From Rothia koreensis (GTDB lineage: Bacteria; Actinomycetota; Actinomycetes; Actinomycetales; Micrococcaceae), in assembly GCF_004136575.1 (NCBI RefSeq), contig NZ_NOIQ01000013.1, positions 1 through 64,000 on the forward strand: 64,000 nt of DNA, given 5' to 3'. Shown here one piece after another: positions 1 through 9,069 of the stretch. The first letter of the stretch is position 1. Every line of letters starts with the position of its first letter. The position numbers were made by a program, and so were the translations under genes. The notes beneath the pieces were generated by a model. That model ran no database searches and was not told the DNA's origin. It saw nothing but the letters and a program-made list of their open reading frames with translations.

Positions 1-41
1 GGTACGTCCGGGTGGGTTCGTCCGGGCGCGTTCGTCCGGGC

Positions 42-380
42 GTTGGGTGGTGGTTAGCCGATTCGGCGGCTTTTACCGCTGTTGGGTGGGGGTTGCGAAT
101 GGTGGCTCCGTCCCCCGTGAGGCGCGGTTTACCCGATTCGGTGGCGTTTACCGCTGTTGGGTGGGGGCTACGAAAGGCGGCGTCGTCCCGCGTGAGGTGG
201 GGTTTACCCGATTTGGTGGCCGTGGGCTCCGTTGGGTGGGGTTTACGAAAGGCGGCATCGTCCCGCGTGAGGTGGGGTTTACCCGATTCGGTGGCTCTGG
301 CCGTCGTTTGGTGGGGGTTGAAGCACCACCTAGCGTGGGCCATTGCCTCTCTATCGGGCAACCCCCACCCAACAACGCTC
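42..380. repeat. 75-bp tandem repeat tract
   Basis: The motif GTTGGGTGG recurs at 81, 156 and 231, with a variant (GTTTGGTGG) at 306, so the period is exactly 75 bases. Each unit also carries GGTTTACCCGATT about 45 bases in. A related shorter copy begins at 42, and the tract ends near 370 with the inverse form CACCCAAC. Several frames stay open through it, but the translations are low-complexity and repeat with the DNA, so I do not call a gene. It belongs to the same GTTGGGTGG / TTACCCGATT family seen at 42.2, 52.1 and 55.6 kb. Confidence 0.8.
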
Positions 381-388
381 GGGGCGAC

Positions 389-516
389 CAGGCATGCGCA
401 CGACGTCGGCCCGTAGCGACCAGGCATGCGCACGACGTCGGCCCGTAGCGGCCCGTCATGCACACGACGTCGGCCCGTAGCGACCAGGCATGCGGCCGAC
501 GGCGACCCGGCGTCGT
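389..516. repeat. 32-bp tandem repeat, four copies
   Basis: Copies of a 32-base unit (core CATGCGCACGACGTCGGCCC) start at 389, 421, 453 and 485; the first two are identical and the last two diverge. The units abut with no spacers, so this is a plain tandem repeat and not a CRISPR array. Nothing else is recognisable up to the palindrome at 540. Confidence 0.75.
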
Positions 517-539
517 TCCAGCCTCGGTGCCGGCTGTTC

Positions 540-662
540 GAGGTGGCAATTCCGTGCATCTGCGCCACTCCCGCTTCCACTCGCCGCCTCCCCCGCGTTC
601 CCGCGAGGTGGCAGGTTTGTGCAATTTTCGGTGCGAAAAACGCTCAAAACTGCCACTTCGGC
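540..662. repeat. GAGGTGGCA-type extragenic palindromes
   Basis: The motif CGAGGTGGCA occurs at about 539 and 603. The second copy forms a long imperfect hairpin with TGCCACTTCG at 652-661, enclosing an inner inverted pair (TTTTCGG.GCGAAAA). This is the second repeat family of the window, also found at 12.2, 38.4-38.8 and 52.35 kb. The remaining 130 bases before the next gene hold nothing obvious. Confidence 0.7.
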
Positions 663-793
663 ACGCGGCCGCCGGCGTTTCCCCTGGTCAGGGGATTCCC
701 ACAACTCTTGAAAATTCGTAAGAATCGGCGTTCCATGGACAGTGAGGCCCGGGTCACCGGCCCTCGTCCAGGGCGGGTAAGGAGTTGATGAAA

Positions 794-1111
794 ATGTCGT
801 ACGAAACCCAGCCCATTACCGAAACGATGCTGACCATTCCCCCTCGGTACGTGCAGAACGAGTCGCAGTGGGCCCGCCAGATCTGCGTCCGTCACCGGTG
901 GAGACTCAGCACCTCCACGGGCGAGATCTTCGACGGAGACGGTCGGCTCCTGGCCGGTTCCCTGCAGTCCCTGACGCAGACCCTGGTGGTCCTCGGCTGG
1001 ATCGTTCCCAGGGAGGACGGCGGAGCCCAAGCCGGAATCGCATGGACGCGCATACCGGATGAGGCAGAGGCCGCCGTCTCAAGGCTCTTGGAGATCTCGA
1101 CGCCGCAGTAG
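794..1111 (+). CDS. Small protein of unknown function
   Basis: A 105-residue protein with no family I can name. It has no signal peptide or membrane segment; the sequence is mixed, with a hydrophobic stretch TQTLVVLGWIVP in the middle and an acidic, alanine-rich C-terminus, suggesting a small soluble protein. The start is chosen at ATG 794 because AAGGAG lies nine bases upstream; ATG 788 and TTG 785 are too close to that ribosome-binding site. It converges with the ABC permease, leaving only five bases between the two stop codons. It follows a long repeat tract, so it is probably transcribed alone. Confidence 0.6.
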   Translation: MSYETQPITETMLTIPPRYVQNESQWARQICVRHRWRLSTSTGEIFDGDGRLLAGSLQSLTQTLVVLGWIVPREDGGAQAGIAWTRIPDEAEAAVSRLLEISTPQ

Positions 1112-1116
1112 GCCGC

Positions 1117-2424
1117 CTAGTCCTCGAGGGTGCGCCTGAGCACGGGTGTGGTCGACGCGCACGCTGCCCAGACGGTGCAGATTCCGAAGACGATGGCCGC
1201 AGCAATGACCGCCATCGTGACCGGTTGCGCGACCAGACCCGCGCCGACCAGCGGGAACAACGTCACCACTGCGACCAGGCCCGAGATGATGACCACGAGC
1301 ACCAGGGGCCGCATCACCGAGAGCCGGCGGACCCGTCCGAGACGGTCGATCGACATTCCCATGCGGGAGAGCGCCCGGTACATCTCCTGGCGGTCGAGAA
1401 CCTGCGCCGTCTGGTTGATGCCGACCGAGAAAGCGACCATGAGGAAAGACATCACCAGCGTCACGAGCACTCCGGTCCGGACGTCGTGAACCAGGATCAG
1501 ATCCTGGCGGTCGGCGTCGGCGGTGCTGCCAGCCATCGACATCGCAACGCCCGATCCCAGCATCACGGCCATGTACACACTGAACGCGATGCTGCCGATC
1601 TGGCGCCACATCTCCTGGGGCGACTCGAGGAGGTTTCGCGCCGCGATCAGGCGTTCGGCGCTGCGGGCGGTCTTCGCGTCGGCGGTGCCGATCCATTTCA
1701 GGACCAAGGGCCCCAAGAGGTTCACGGCGATCAGAGGGATCGACAGTGAAATCACGATGAACGCGAAAACCATGGCACCCCCGAGTCCCGAGGACACGGC
1801 CACGGAGCAGACCAGCGCGACGAAGATCAACAGGCCGCCCGCGACGAGCCGGATCCAGCGCACCCTGCGGGGAAGTTCCCGTGATCGGACGCTCAGCGGG
1901 GTGATCTCGAGGCGGCTGAGCCCGCTCAACGCGCTGACAAGGGCCAACGCCAGAAGCAGGACGCCGACGCCGAGCAGCCCCTCGAACCCCAGCCACAGAC
2001 CCGAAGCCCCGATCGCGTGCCCGGTCAGGTGCACCAAACCGACCAGAGGGGTCAGCAGACCGTAGAGCACGGCACCAAGAACGATGCCAGTCACGGCCAG
2101 CGTGCCCGATTCGATCAGTGACAACGCCCTGAGCTTCAACCCCGAGGCACCGAGCAGGCGGAGGGTGGACAGGCGTCGTTCGCGCTGGCGTGCCATGAGC
2201 CGGGCCGCCGAAGACATGAGGGAGCTCATCGGGACGGCCAGCAGTATGGCCGCCAGGGCCGCGCAGAGCATGTAGAACAGCTGGTTGCTGCTCTCGTCGT
2301 GCAGCAGGAACGAGACACCGCCCACGACCGTGTAGGCCATGGCGCTCGTGAGCATGAAGGCGACAACCGGAAGTGCCCACGTGGCGGGGTCGGAGAAAGT
2401 TTTGCGGAGGAAGAGCAGATTCAC
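1117..2424 (-). CDS. FtsX-like ABC transporter permease
   Basis: Membrane subunit of an exporter-type ABC system in the FtsX/MacB/BceB superfamily. It has 435 residues from GTG 2424, whose GTGA overlaps the stop of the ATPase gene. A much longer open frame exists upstream, but it runs across the ATPase gene and is not plausible. About ten hydrophobic segments are visible. The cytoplasmic stretch ARLMARQRERRLSTLRLLGA (about residues 80-100) is typical of FtsX permeases, where the permease contacts the ATPase, and a second such loop (LDRQEMYRALSRMGMS) precedes the C-terminal segments, as in a duplicated FtsX fold. Together with its partner it probably exports or senses a lipid, peptide or antibiotic. 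No sensor kinase lies beside it, so the substrate is unknown. Confidence 0.8.
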   Translation of the reverse strand: MNLLFLRKTFSDPATWALPVVAFMLTSAMAYTVVGGVSFLLHDESSNQLFYMLCAALAAILLAVPMSSLMSSAARLMARQRERRLSTLRLLGASGLKLRALSLIESGTLAVTGIVLGAVLYGLLTPLVGLVHLTGHAIGASGLWLGFEGLLGVGVLLLALALVSALSGLSRLEITPLSVRSRELPRRVRWIRLVAGGLLIFVALVCSVAVSSGLGGAMVFAFIVISLSIPLIAVNLLGPLVLKWIGTADAKTARSAERLIAARNLLESPQEMWRQIGSIAFSVYMAVMLGSGVAMSMAGSTADADRQDLILVHDVRTGVLVTLVMSFLMVAFSVGINQTAQVLDRQEMYRALSRMGMSIDRLGRVRRLSVMRPLVLVVIISGLVAVVTLFPLVGAGLVAQPVTMAVIAAAIVFGICTVWAACASTTPVLRRTLED

Positions 2425-3137
2425 CGCGGACCACCTCCCAGTCCGTCGTCGACAATACGACCGTCCTGAAGCCGAATGGTTCGGGCGCATCCGGCGGCCA
2501 CCGCCGGATCGTGAGTCACCACCACCAGGGAAGCTCCCCGGGACACGGTGGCTTCGAGCAGCGCGTCCAGGACTCGTTGCGAGGTCTCCGTGTCCAACGC
2601 GCCCGTCGGTTCGTCGGCGAACACGAGATCCGGACGAGTAACCTGGGCGCGGGCGATCGCGACACGTTGGGCCTGCCCGCCGGAAAGCTGCCCGGGACGG
2701 CGGTCTTCCATACCGTGAAGACCCAGGGCCGACAGCCAACGACCGGCTTCGGCCTCCGCCTGTCTGCGGGACGTTCCGGAGGTCATCAGGGCCACCGCGA
2801 CGTTCTCCAGCGCGGTGAGTTCCGGCAGGAGCAGTCCCTCCTGGAACACGAACCCGATGCGGTCCCGGCGCAACCGAGTCCTCTGGTTCGACGACAATCC
2901 GGTGATATCGATTCCGGAGCCCGAGGCTGCGTCGTCGAGAATCACCGATCCGCGGTCCGCGCCGGAAATGCCGGACAGGATGTGCATCAGCGTGGACTTG
3001 CCGGAACCGGAAGGTCCCATGATGGCCACGGACTCCCCATGTCCGATGGTGACTGACACATCGGTGAGGGCACTGGTCGTACCGAAGGCTTTGCTGAGCC
3101 CGTGGGCTCTGACGAGGTGAGTCGTTGTCGTTTTCAT
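2421..3137 (-). CDS. ABC transporter ATP-binding protein (LolD/MacB type)
   Basis: ATPase partner of the downstream permease, 238 residues from ATG 3137; an earlier in-frame start would add 24 residues with no homologous look. The Walker A motif [10 protein letters not shown]-loop FVFQEG, signature LSGGQ, Walker [13 protein letters not shown] and the switch histidine in VVTHDP are all present and intact. The EPTGALD form and the length are characteristic of the LolD/MacB/SalX exporter branch. The stop codon overlaps the permease start by four bases (GTGA), so the two are translationally coupled. The 170-base gap to the divergent gene at 3310 should hold its promoter. Confidence 0.9.
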   Translation of the reverse strand: MKTTTTHLVRAHGLSKAFGTTSALTDVSVTIGHGESVAIMGPSGSGKSTLMHILSGISGADRGSVILDDAASGSGIDITGLSSNQRTRLRRDRIGFVFQEGLLLPELTALENVAVALMTSGTSRRQAEAEAGRWLSALGLHGMEDRRPGQLSGGQAQRVAIARAQVTRPDLVFADEPTGALDTETSQRVLDALLEATVSRGASLVVVTHDPAVAAGCARTIRLQDGRIVDDGLGGGPR

Positions 3138-3309
3138 ACTGAAAACGCTATGCGTCGCCGAAGCGTCGGGGATCAGTGCCAACGATGAAACCGAGGGTCC
3201 AGCGGGCACCCGGGCCTTCGGTAGAGCCAGGTATGCCTATAAGCTCGGTACCACGAAGTACCCGGCGAGGCACGAGCGCCTGCCCGAGGACCGTGGAAGG
3301 ACGAAGGGC

Positions 3310-3864
3310 ATGGGAAGAGCACAGGCTGAGCGGACGTGGGACGAGTTCAGGAGGACCGGGAGGTCCGTCATCCGGACCAGTCCGACAAAGGCTGTTCTCG
3401 CTGCCGTGGGGCTGGGGCTGCTCGTGATCCTCGCGGCCGGCATGGCATACAGCGATTTCGCGAAGAACGGTGTGGCGTCCTTCCAGTTCTGGGGGTGCTG
3501 CCTCGTCGCCGCTCTGCTGGTCGTCGGTATGATCGCGACCATCCACCCGTTGGTCCGGCAACGGCGACTCGTGCTGGAGGTGCCCGGATTCTTCGTGGAG
3601 TCACGCCGACGCGGCGCGTGGCACGACGAATTGCGGGTCAGGTGGGACAACGTCTGGAGCGTCGAGGCGCACAGCTCGTCCAATGGTGAGTCGACGACGA
3701 CGCGCGCACGCGTCACGCTGCATCCGGGAACGCGCCCCGAAGTCGGGGTCACCACCGACCAGGGTTACGTGGAGATGCCAACGGGTCTCGGGATCTCCGT
3801 CCGCCAACTCGCCGAGGTCATGGCCCGGATCGCGGCCCAAAGCACGTCCACGGACAGGGCGTAA
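3310..3864 (+). CDS. Two-helix membrane protein of unknown function
   Basis: A 184-residue protein with a basic N-terminus, two transmembrane helices (about residues 28-46 and 60-80) and a soluble C-terminal half beginning RRLVLEVPGFFVESRRRG. That layout, two helices followed by a short beta-rich domain with a conserved-looking W and a final helix (VRQLAEVMARIA), resembles small membrane proteins with a PH-like tail, but I cannot assign a family. It is transcribed divergently from the ABC exporter and ends just before a strong hairpin at 3886-3923. Confidence 0.65.
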   Translation: MGRAQAERTWDEFRRTGRSVIRTSPTKAVLAAVGLGLLVILAAGMAYSDFAKNGVASFQFWGCCLVAALLVVGMIATIHPLVRQRRLVLEVPGFFVESRRRGAWHDELRVRWDNVWSVEAHSSSNGESTTTRARVTLHPGTRPEVGVTTDQGYVEMPTGLGISVRQLAEVMARIAAQSTSTDRA

Positions 3865-3885
3865 CTCGGCCTCGCCCCCTACAGG

Positions 3886-3923
3886 CACCAGGCCCCGCCG
3901 GCGGCAGCCTGCGGGGCCTGGTG
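3886..3923. terminator. Strong GC hairpin, probable terminator
   Basis: CACCAGGCCCCGC (3886-3898) and GCGGGGCCTGGTG (3911-3923) form a perfect 13-bp stem with a 12-base loop, 22 bases after the stop codon of the gene ending at 3864. There is no U-tract, which is common for actinobacterial terminators. It could serve both the plus-strand gene and, from the other side, aspS. A short direct repeat (GGTGGCAGCGCAA) follows at about 3950-3978. Confidence 0.6.
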
Positions 3924-4062
3924 AAGCGCAATGGGGACAGCGCACTGGGTGGCAGCGCAACGGGGGTGGCAGCGCAATGGCGCGGGAAGCTCCTGATCCA
4001 CCGGGCTCCAGGGCCACCGGGATGGCCCCGAAGCCGTGGACTTCCACGCCTCCTGAAGCGGA

Positions 4063-5874
4063 CTACTTGGTCCCGGCGCTCTGCCCCTGGTCCGGCGCCT
4101 GCTTCTTCTCCGTGTTCTTGGCCGGCTTGGCGTCCACCCCGGTTTCCTTGCGCTGTTGGGCCGTGATCGGCGCCGGAGCAGCCGTGAGCGGATCGTAGCC
4201 GTTGCCGGTCTTCGGGAACGCGATCACGTCACGGATGGAGTCCGATCCTGCCAGCAGGGCGACGACGCGGTCCCAGCCGAAGGCGATTCCGCCGTGCGGG
4301 GGTGCACCGTATTTGAAGGCCTCGAGAAGGAAGCCGAATTTCTCGTCGGCTTCCTCCTGCGAAATGCCCATGACGTTGAAAACACGTTCCTGCACGTCGC
4401 GACGGTGGATACGGATTGAACCGCCACCGATCTCGTTGCCGTTGCACACAATGTCGTAGGCGTAGGCCAACGCGGATCCGGGATCTTCGTCGAACGTGTC
4501 CATGAATTCGGGCTTCGGCGATGTGAACGCGTGGTGCACGGCCGTCCATGCGGAGTTACCGAGGGCGACGTCGCCCGAGTCCTCGGCGTCGGCGGCGGGT
4601 TCGAACATCGGTGCGTCGACGATCCACACGAAGGCCCAGTCGCCATCCTTGATGAGTCCGGTCCGGTGTCCGATCTCGACTCGAGCAGAGCCCAAGAGAG
4701 CACGGGAGGACTTGGCGTCACCGGCCGCGAAGAAGATGCAGTCGCCGGGCTTGGCCCCCGCGGCTTCCGCGAGGCCTTCGCGTTCGGTCTCGGTGATGTT
4801 CTTGGCCACGGGGCCGGTCAGGCTGCCGTCCTCCTGGACCAGAACGTAGGCGAGGCCCTTGGCTCCGCGCTGTTTGGCCCACTCCTGCCATGCGTCCAGG
4901 GTCCGGCGCGGCTGCGAAGCACCACCCGGCATCACCACGGAACCGACGTACGGTGCCTTGAAGACACGGAAGGTCGTGTCGCGGAAGTAGTCCGTCAGCT
5001 CCGTCAGTTCCAGGCCGAAACGAAGATCCGGCTTGTCCGAACCGTATTTCTCCATGGATTCGCGATAGGTCATGCGGCGAATCGGGCGCGGAATCTCCAC
5101 ATCGATCAGTTTCCACAGAGCCGCCACGATCTGCTCGCCCAGATCGATGACGTCGTCCTCCTCCACGAAGGAGGCTTCGATGTCCAGCTGGGTGAATTCC
5201 GGCTGACGGTCGGCGCGGAAGTCCTCGTCCCTGTAGCAACGAGCGATCTGGAAGTACCGTTCGATCCCGCCCACCTGGAGAAGCTGCTTGAACAACTGGG
5301 GCGACTGCGGGAGGGCGTACCAGGAGCCCGGTGCCAGGCGCGCGGGCACCACGAAGTCACGTGCACCTTCGGGAGTCGAACGAGTCATCGTCGGTGTTTC
5401 CACCTCGAGGTACCCATCCTGGTGGAGCAGCTCCCGCACCACGCGGCTGGCTTCAGAGCGCAGCTTCATGGCGGCCGCCGGTGCCGGGCGGCGCAGGTCG
5501 AGGTAGCGGTGCCGCAACCGGGCCTCTTCCCCGACCTCGACGTGCTCGTCCACCTGGAACGGCAGCGGCGCGGAGGTGTTCAGCACCTCCACCGAGGTGA
5601 CCTCGACCTCGACCTCACCGGTCACCAGGTTGGGGTTGTCGTTGCCCTCGGGGCGGCGGGAGACCACTCCCTCGACCTTGAGCACGTATTCGTTGCGCAA
5701 CGCATCGAAATCTGCCTCATCGTGGAACACGCACTGGGTCACGCCCTCCCGGTCGCGCAGATCGACGAAGGCCACCCCTCCGTGATCGCGCCGGCGGGCG
5801 ACCCAGCCGGCCAGGGTGACGGTTTCTCCGATGTTCTCGGCGGTCAATTCACCGAGCGTATGCGTGCGTAGCAC
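4063..5874 (-). CDS. aspS: Aspartyl-tRNA synthetase
   Basis: Charges tRNA with aspartate in the cytoplasm. The 603-residue protein has the bacterial AspRS layout: an N-terminal OB-fold anticodon domain ([20 protein letters not shown], residues 21-40), class II motif 1 near residue 150, motif 2 ([18 protein letters not shown], about 208-227) followed by the QPEFTQLD block, the inserted GAD domain (about 300-410) and motif 3 with FGWDRVV near residue 530. The tail after residue 570 is low-complexity, Lys/Gln-rich and probably disordered. The start is GTG 5874, six bases after AAAGGA. It follows hisS on the same strand, the usual actinobacterial order; the 110-base gap may allow co-transcription. 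The presence of Gln-tRNA or Asn-tRNA mischarging cannot be judged from this window. Confidence 0.96.
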   Translation of the reverse strand: MLRTHTLGELTAENIGETVTLAGWVARRRDHGGVAFVDLRDREGVTQCVFHDEADFDALRNEYVLKVEGVVSRRPEGNDNPNLVTGEVEVEVTSVEVLNTSAPLPFQVDEHVEVGEEARLRHRYLDLRRPAPAAAMKLRSEASRVVRELLHQDGYLEVETPTMTRSTPEGARDFVVPARLAPGSWYALPQSPQLFKQLLQVGGIERYFQIARCYRDEDFRADRQPEFTQLDIEASFVEEDDVIDLGEQIVAALWKLIDVEIPRPIRRMTYRESMEKYGSDKPDLRFGLELTELTDYFRDTTFRVFKAPYVGSVVMPGGASQPRRTLDAWQEWAKQRGAKGLAYVLVQEDGSLTGPVAKNITETEREGLAEAAGAKPGDCIFFAAGDAKSSRALLGSARVEIGHRTGLIKDGDWAFVWIVDAPMFEPAADAEDSGDVALGNSAWTAVHHAFTSPKPEFMDTFDEDPGSALAYAYDIVCNGNEIGGGSIRIHRRDVQERVFNVMGISQEEADEKFGFLLEAFKYGAPPHGGIAFGWDRVVALLAGSDSIRDVIAFPKTGNGYDPLTAAPAPITAQQRKETGVDAKPAKNTEKKQAPDQGQSAGTK

Positions 5875-5984
5875 TCACGGTCCTTTCGATGTGGCGGCGG
5901 GGTCCCGCCGAGCTGATTCTGTGCAGAGTCTACCTGCCCCGGCGGCTGGCCAGGATCGTTGTCCACAGCCGCGGCAGAGACGGT

Positions 5985-7331
5985 CTATTCCTCGGTGCCG
6001 TACACGCGAGGGCGGAGATCCTCCTCGGCGGGAGTCCAGGTCGAGGGATCCGCGGCAACCTGCTCTCCCGAGCGGATGTCCTTGACCTCGTGCGTGGTCG
6101 TGCCGGACTCGTCGGTGCCCAGGAACCAGACGAAGGGTATCCCGCGCCGATCCGCGTACTTGATCTGCTTGCCGAATTTCGCGGCACTCGCAGAGACCTC
6201 GCAAGCGATGCCGCGGTCCCTCAGCTGATCCGCGACGTCTTGGGCCTCCGACCAGGCCTCGTCGTTCGTGAGGGCCACCAGAACCGCGGAGGGAACCGAA
6301 CGTGTCGGTCGCGCCAGACCCTGAGAGAGCATCCGGGCAACGAGCCGGGTCACGCCGATGGACAGTCCGACCCCCGGGTACGTTTTCTTGCCGTTCGAGG
6401 CCAGGGACTCGTACCTGCCACCGGAGCAGATGGAACCGAGCTGTTCGTGGCCGAGCAGGACTGTCTCGTAGACGGTCCCGGTGTAGTAGTCCAGGCCCCG
6501 AGCGATCGACAGGTCGGCGATGACCTTGCCGGGCGCGCGCTTCGACGCCTGCTCGATCACTTCGGTCAGCTCCGTCAGCCCCTCCTCGAGCAGGTCGTCC
6601 TGGACGCCGAAAGAACGTACCCGGTCCGCGAACGAGGTGTCCTCTGCTGTGATCGAGGCAAGGTCCAAGGCGGCTTGTGCCTGCTCGTCCGTGGCGCCGA
6701 GCTCGTCCTTGAGCAGCTGGGCCACGGCATCGGGACCGATCTTCTCCAACTTGTCGATCGAGCGAAGGACCCCCGCGGTATCGGTCAGTCCGATGCCCCG
6801 GTAGAACCCTTCGGAGAGCTTCCTGTTGTTGACCCTGAGCCTGAATTCTGGGAGCGGCAACCGCGAGAGCGCGTCCACCACGATCAGGGCGAGCTCGACG
6901 TCGTACCGGAACGGCAGCGTGCCTTCCCCGACGACGTCGATATCGGCCTGCGTGAATTCTCGGGCACGGCCCTCCTGCGGCCGCTCGCCGCGCCACGACT
7001 TCTGAATCTGGTACCGCATGAACGGAAAGTTCAGGTAGCCGGCGTTCTCGACGACGTACCGGGCGAACGGAACGGTCAGGTCGAAGTGGAGAGCGAGCTT
7101 CTCGGCCTTCTTGCTGTCACCGTCCTCCTGGAGCCGCGAGACCGCGTAGACCTCTTTGTCGATCTCGCCCTTCTGCAGGAGTTGCTCGACGGTTTCCACC
7201 GAGCGGGTCTCGATCGAGGAGAACCCGTGCAGCTCGAAGGTATGGCGCAGAACATCCAGGACATGGTTCTCTACCACCCGTTCCTCGGGCAGCAATTCCG
7301 GAAAACCTGACAAGGACGCCTTGCGGGCCAT
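5985..7331 (-). CDS. hisS: Histidyl-tRNA synthetase
   Basis: Class II synthetase that charges tRNA-His, 448 residues. Motif 1 and the ATP-site region are visible: HFDLTVPFARYV, then motif 2 MRYQIQKSWRGERPQEGRAR and FTQADIDVVG. The histidine-binding signature is IARGLDYYTGTVYE (HisA motif), and motif 3 is GVGLSIGVTRLVARML. The C-terminal 100 residues form the anticodon-binding domain. The start ATG 7331 follows GAGGAG at suitable spacing. Many HisRS end nearer 420 residues; the extra length is a charged C-terminal tail after the anticodon domain (PSTWTPAEEDLRPRVYGTEE). It is divergent from the DUF349 gene across a 265-base promoter region. Confidence 0.95.
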   Translation of the reverse strand: MARKASLSGFPELLPEERVVENHVLDVLRHTFELHGFSSIETRSVETVEQLLQKGEIDKEVYAVSRLQEDGDSKKAEKLALHFDLTVPFARYVVENAGYLNFPFMRYQIQKSWRGERPQEGRAREFTQADIDVVGEGTLPFRYDVELALIVVDALSRLPLPEFRLRVNNRKLSEGFYRGIGLTDTAGVLRSIDKLEKIGPDAVAQLLKDELGATDEQAQAALDLASITAEDTSFADRVRSFGVQDDLLEEGLTELTEVIEQASKRAPGKVIADLSIARGLDYYTGTVYETVLLGHEQLGSICSGGRYESLASNGKKTYPGVGLSIGVTRLVARMLSQGLARPTRSVPSAVLVALTNDEAWSEAQDVADQLRDRGIACEVSASAAKFGKQIKYADRRGIPFVWFLGTDESGTTTHEVKDIRSGEQVAADPSTWTPAEEDLRPRVYGTEE

Positions 7332-7596
7332 GAGCCACTCCTCAAAGTCTTGGTTCTTGGGCGCGCCGGGAGGCGCGCAAACACCTTCAAGCCTAAACCG
7401 TGGCCAGTCCCCAGGCGAACCGTGGGGACCGTGATCCCGGCCCCTTCCAGGGAAAACCGTTCATCTTTCCATGAAATAGCCGGTTCACGTGACGCACACC
7501 CCATATATATTGGAGTCCAGTGCCCGGTCCGTTCCGGGCGACGTCGACCATCGATACATAAGGCCGACAGGCCCTTCCACGGAAAGAGTTTCAGCG

Positions 7597-8931
7597 GTGA
7601 CTGAGAAGAAGCCCGACGACAAGCCCACCCCGGCCAACCTGCCGGGTTCCCCCATCGTTCCCAAACCCGCCGCACCCCCAGCAGCCCCGAGGTCGCTGGA
7701 CGAGGCCAAGAAGTTCGGCTCGGTAGGAGCAGACGGCCACGTCTACGTCACGGTGCGCGGCGAGGACATTCCCGTGGGTGCATTTCCCGAAGCCAGCGAC
7801 GACGACGCCCTGACCTACTTCGCGCGGAAATTCTCCGAGACGGAGACTCAGATCGCGCTCCTCGAGAACCGCGTCTCCCAAGGCGCCGATGCGGCATCTG
7901 TGACGCGGTCCGTCCGTTCCCTCAGGGAACAGGTCGAGGCACGCGGCATGGTCGGCGATATCGAGAACCTCGAGAAGCGTCTCGATGCCCTCGACGCCGC
8001 CGCGACCCGCCTGACCGAGGAGCAGAAGCACGAGGCCGAGGAAGCCAAGCAGCGCGCGCATCAGGAACGTGAAGCCATCGTCAAAGCCGCCGAAGATGTC
8101 GCGGACCAGGATCCGTCCGACACGCATTGGAAGAACTCGAGCGCCCGCATGAACGACCTCTTCGATGCGTGGAAGGTCGCCCAGAAGGAGCATCGCCTGC
8201 CGAAATCCGTGGAGGACGCGCTCTGGAAGCGATTCCGCACGGCACGGTCCACGTTCGACAAGCACCGCCGCTCCTACTTCTCCCAACTGGACCAGAACAA
8301 CGCCAAGGCGAAGAAGGCCAAGGAAGCGCTTATTGCCGAGGCGGAGTCGTTGTCAGGGTCCACGGACTGGAGCGAAACGTCCGCCAAGTACCGGGACCTG
8401 ATGGATCGCTGGAAGCAGGCGCCCCGGGCCTCGCGCAAGGAGGACGACGCGCTCTGGGCTCGCTTCCGGGCCGCCCAGGACGTCTTCTTCAATGCACGGG
8501 CGGCCGCCAATGCCGAGACTGACCGCGAGTTCGCGGAAAACCTCAAGGTCAAGGAAGCGTTGCTCGAGAGGGCCCGGGCGATCCTTCCGGTCAAGGACCC
8601 GGGTGCGGCGAAGGCCCAGCTCGCGCCGATCCTGGACGAGTGGGATGCGGCCGGCATGGTTCCCCGCAATGACCTGCGACGGATCGAGAATGAGCTCAAG
8701 AAGGTCCAGGACGCCATCTCCGAGGCGGAACAGGCCGAGTGGGAACGGACCAATCCCGAAACCCAGGCCAGAGCCGATTCCATGGTCAGCCAGCTCAGGG
8801 ACGCCATTTCGGAGCTGGAAGCGGACCTTCGCAAGGCCGAGTCCGCGGGGGACGCCACAGCTGCCGCCAAGGCCCGGGAAGCGCTCGATGCTCGTCGGGC
8901 CTGGTTGGACCAGCTTGACGCCGGTGCCTGA
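7597..8931 (+). CDS. DUF349 domain protein, coiled-coil rich
   Basis: A 444-residue cytoplasmic protein made mainly of helical DUF349 repeats. Repeats with the spacing W..SSARMNDLFDAWK...R..KSVEDALWKRFRTAR and SAKYRDLMDRWKQAPR..RKEDDALWARFRAAQ are visible from about residue 175, each with the conserved tryptophans and the LW.RF signature. A Pro/Ala-rich leader (first 30 residues) and a long charged coiled coil (EEQKHEAEEAKQRAHQERE) precede them. GTG 7597 is chosen as the start because GGAAAG lies ten bases upstream; an earlier ATG at 7489 would add 36 residues without a ribosome-binding site. In actinobacteria this family is habitually found near rel, as here, but its biochemical role is not established. 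Confidence 0.85.
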   Translation: MTEKKPDDKPTPANLPGSPIVPKPAAPPAAPRSLDEAKKFGSVGADGHVYVTVRGEDIPVGAFPEASDDDALTYFARKFSETETQIALLENRVSQGADAASVTRSVRSLREQVEARGMVGDIENLEKRLDALDAAATRLTEEQKHEAEEAKQRAHQEREAIVKAAEDVADQDPSDTHWKNSSARMNDLFDAWKVAQKEHRLPKSVEDALWKRFRTARSTFDKHRRSYFSQLDQNNAKAKKAKEALIAEAESLSGSTDWSETSAKYRDLMDRWKQAPRASRKEDDALWARFRAAQDVFFNARAAANAETDREFAENLKVKEALLERARAILPVKDPGAAKAQLAPILDEWDAAGMVPRNDLRRIENELKKVQDAISEAEQAEWERTNPETQARADSMVSQLRDAISELEADLRKAESAGDATAAAKAREALDARRAWLDQLDAGA

Positions 8932-9004
8932 TATCCGGTCCTGACCCCGGGCACCGACCCGATGGCCGCGGCTCCCGACGGTCACCGCCCGATCGTCGTC
9001 CCGT

Positions 9005-9062
9005 CCGAAGGGTACGGATTCGAAGAGACTGTCCACAGATTCGCTGAATCCGTACCTTTCGG
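9005..9062. promoter_or_regulatory. 17-bp inverted repeat, operator or terminator
   Basis: CCGAAGGGTACGGATTC (9005-9021) and GAATCCGTACCTTTCGG (9046-9062) pair over 17 bases with one mismatch around a 24-base loop. It sits 73 bases after the DUF349 stop and eight bases before the next start, so it may terminate the upstream transcript or act as an operator for the gene at 9070. It also argues that the coding region begins after it rather than at the earlier in-frame ATG 8962. Confidence 0.5.
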
Positions 9063-9069
9063 CCCAAGC

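Noticed and set aside
389-516. Possible small CRISPR array
   Set aside because: The 32-bp units are contiguous with no spacers, and no cas gene is in the window.
4531-5871. 446-codon open frame opposite aspS
   Set aside because: It is the antisense shadow of a high-GC gene; the aspS frame has full motif content and a ribosome-binding site.
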